A stretch of DNA of 64,000 nucleotides. It comes from Erysipelothrix rhusiopathiae. GTDB lineage: Bacteria > Bacillota_I > Bacilli_A > Erysipelotrichales > Erysipelotrichaceae. Shown piece by piece: positions 62,460 to 64,000 of the stretch. The stretch is taken from the NCBI RefSeq assembly GCF_900637845.1, contig NZ_LR134439.1, forward strand, positions 1,364,001 to 1,428,000, read 5' to 3'. Numbering within the stretch: position 1 is the first letter of the stretch; each line of letters opens with the position of its first letter. The notes below the pieces were generated by a model. The model saw only the letters and a list, made by a program, of their open reading frames with translations. It was not told the DNA's origin and searched no databases. The translations under genes were made by a program, and so were the position numbers.

Positions 62460-63443
62460 ATGACACAAAATTTTTGGAAGGCACTACCAAAGCCCTTTTT
62501 TATACTAGCACCGATGGAAGATGTAACGGATGTGGTATTTCGCCATGTTGTTGCGAAAGCAGCTCAACCCGATGTATATTTCACAGAATTTACAAATAGC
62601 GAGAGTTATTTCCATGCGAAAGGACGAGAGAGTCTTCGTGGAAGATTGCTCTTCACAGAGGATGAACAACCGATTGTTGCTCATATTTGGGGTGATAATC
62701 CTGACTATTTTCGTGATATGAGTATTGGCTTGGCTGAGATGGGGTTTCAAGGTATTGATATCAATATGGGGTGTCCTGCACCGAACGTTTTTAAACATGG
62801 TCGTGGCTCGGGTCTAATTTTACGTCCCGAAGTTGCCGCTGAAATTATACAATCGGCTAAAGCAGGTGGTCTTCCTGTGAGTGTCAAAACGCGTTTAGGA
62901 CATCGTGATGTTCAAGAATATAAATCATGGATTGCTCATGTGCTACGTCAAGATATTTCTAATCTATCGATACATCTTAGAACGAAGACGGAAATGAGTA
63001 AGGTTGACGCACATTGGGAGTTAATACCTGAAATCTTAAAACTTCGTGATGAAATTGCTCCGGATACCTTAATCACAATTAATGGTGATATTATGGATTA
63101 TAAAATGGGGAAAGAACTTGCAGATCTTTATGGTGTTGATGGTGTCATGATCGGTCGTGGTATTTTTCATAATCCATTCGCATTTGAAAAAGAACCGCAA
63201 GAGCATAGTGCAAAGGAACTCCTTGACCTTTTCCGCTATCATTTAGATCAATATGATTTGTATTCTGCACAAGAACCCGGCTTATCAAAACCACTACATC
63301 GTTTCTTCAAGATTTATATTCGAGAATTTAAGGGAGCTAATGATTTGCGTACAGCACTTATGGATACAAAAACCACTGATGATGCGCGTACAATTTTGGA
63401 TGCATTTGAGAAGGAACACCTTGATCTTTTACTTACAATATAA
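62460..63443 (+). CDS. dus: tRNA-dihydrouridine synthase
   Basis: 327 residues; an FMN-dependent enzyme that reduces uridines in the D-loop of t[20 protein letters not shown] is the opening of the FMN barrel, the catalytic Cys 105 is in [20 protein letters not shown], Lys and Arg are in SVKTRLG, and [15 protein letters not shown] binds phosphate. The C-terminal helical domain ([14 protein letters not shown]) recognises tRNA. The GAGGAAG site supports the start. recQ follows 12 bp later, so both are probably co-transcribed. Confidence 0.94.
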   Translation: MTQNFWKALPKPFFILAPMEDVTDVVFRHVVAKAAQPDVYFTEFTNSESYFHAKGRESLRGRLLFTEDEQPIVAHIWGDNPDYFRDMSIGLAEMGFQGIDINMGCPAPNVFKHGRGSGLILRPEVAAEIIQSAKAGGLPVSVKTRLGHRDVQEYKSWIAHVLRQDISNLSIHLRTKTEMSKVDAHWELIPEILKLRDEIAPDTLITINGDIMDYKMGKELADLYGVDGVMIGRGIFHNPFAFEKEPQEHSAKELLDLFRYHLDQYDLYSAQEPGLSKPLHRFFKIYIREFKGANDLRTALMDTKTTDDARTILDAFEKEHLDLLLTI

Positions 63444-63455
63444 TAAGGAGGCATC

Positions 63456-64000
63456 ATGAATACATTTCAAGTGCTACAAGATTATTTTGGATTTGACGCA
63501 TTTCGTAGTGGTCAAGAAGAAATCGTGAATACAATTTTAAACGGTCAGGATGTATTAGCGTTAATGCCAACTGGTGGTGGTAAGTCTTTATGTTATCAAG
63601 TTCCGGCAGTAATGTTGGAGGGGATTACTGTTGTTGTATCACCCTTAATTTCACTTATGAAAGATCAAGTGAATGCTTTAAACTTGATGGGGATTCCATC
63701 GGCATACATCAATAGCTCATTAAATGAAAATCAGAAAAGACTTGTTTATGAGCGTGCTCTTCAAAACCACTATAAATTAATTTACGTCGCTCCTGAACAA
63801 TTGTTGACGCAACGATTTCAAACGTTGATTCAAGGGATCACAATTTCTCAAGTTTCGGTTGATGAAGCGCATTGTGTTTCACAGTGGGGTAATGATTTTA
63901 GACCCCAATACTTAGACATACCCAAATTTATAGAGATGGTTCATCCACGTCCTGTTGTAACGGCCTTTACCGCTACCGCAACCGAACGAGTACGCGAAGA
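63456..64000 (+). CDS. recQ: ATP-dependent DNA helicase RecQ, 3' end missing
   Basis: The first 181 residues of a RecQ family helicase, which unwinds DNA 3' to 5' in recombination and repair. Motif 0 is FGFDAFRSGQEEIV, Walker A is MPTGGGKSLCYQVP, motif Ia is VVSPLISLMKDQV, motif II is VDEAHCVSQWG with FRPQY, and motif III is TAFTATAT. The ribosome site AAGGAGG precedes the ATG at 63456. The gene runs off the window, so the RecQ-Ct and HRDC domains are not seen. Confidence 0.95.
   Translation, partial: MNTFQVLQDYFGFDAFRSGQEEIVNTILNGQDVLALMPTGGGKSLCYQVPAVMLEGITVVVSPLISLMKDQVNALNLMGIPSAYINSSLNENQKRLVYERALQNHYKLIYVAPEQLLTQRFQTLIQGITISQVSVDEAHCVSQWGNDFRPQYLDIPKFIEMVHPRPVVTAFTATATERVRE

Overview
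The window is AT-rich Firmicutes DNA. It most resembles Erysipelothrix (Erysipelotrichia). Supporting this are LPXTG-anchored surface proteins, a secreted protein with choline-binding-type GW repeats of the SpaA kind, strong AGGAGG ribosome sites, paired lactococcin-972-type ABC transporters, and a short aspartate-fumarate-malate-pyruvate route. The genus is an inference; no database was searched.

Core left end (1-3.6 kb): a dipeptidase cut by the window edge, a PTS EIIA protein, an acyltransferase-like protein, a membrane-anchored protein and tRNA-Leu(CAA).

Accessory region A (3.6-24 kb) starts directly after the tRNA. It holds a small XRE-type regulator, a RepA_N replication initiator relic with a likely antisense control RNA upstream, and two 1,242-bp IS3-family insertion sequences in inverted orientation. 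Between the insertion sequences lies a complete minus-strand RiPP operon: radical SAM/SPASM maturase, TIGR04066-like partner, acyl-carrier-related protein, four-cysteine precursor peptide, ABC exporter and a three-gene ABC-2 transporter. A strong promoter with an overlapping CcpA (cre) site drives it. To the right are a two-gene putative defence locus (AAA ATPase with an unusual Walker A, plus a small membrane protein), a decayed IS, and a 1,186-residue YobI-like membrane P-loop ATPase.

Accessory region B (24-36.5 kb) is a run of export and immunity-type genes. It contains a DUF1430 permease with its ATPase, a small membrane protein, a lipoprotein, and a four-gene module (secreted two-cysteine protein, two membrane proteins, ATPase) present twice. 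A secreted papain-like protease and a membrane-anchored partner lie between the two copies. I do not recognise this arrangement as a described system, and it is the best candidate for a new one, together with the RiPP operon.

Core right part (36.5-64 kb): aldo/keto reductase, YwbE, a frameshifted acetyltransferase, a decayed leucine-rich-repeat surface gene, a DeoR regulator divergent from a complete ascorbate utilisation operon (ulaG, EIIA, EIIC, EIIB, ulaD, ulaE, ulaF), an LRR-LPXTG protein, the malic enzyme-fumarase-aspartase operon, a second DUF1430 ABC pair, a Y-family polymerase with a YolD-like partner, an LPXTG-anchored GH20 hexosaminidase behind a leader terminator, a GW-repeat protein, a dihydrouridine synthase and the start of recQ. 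Three decayed LPXTG surface genes lie among the intact ones, which suggests turnover of the surface repertoire.
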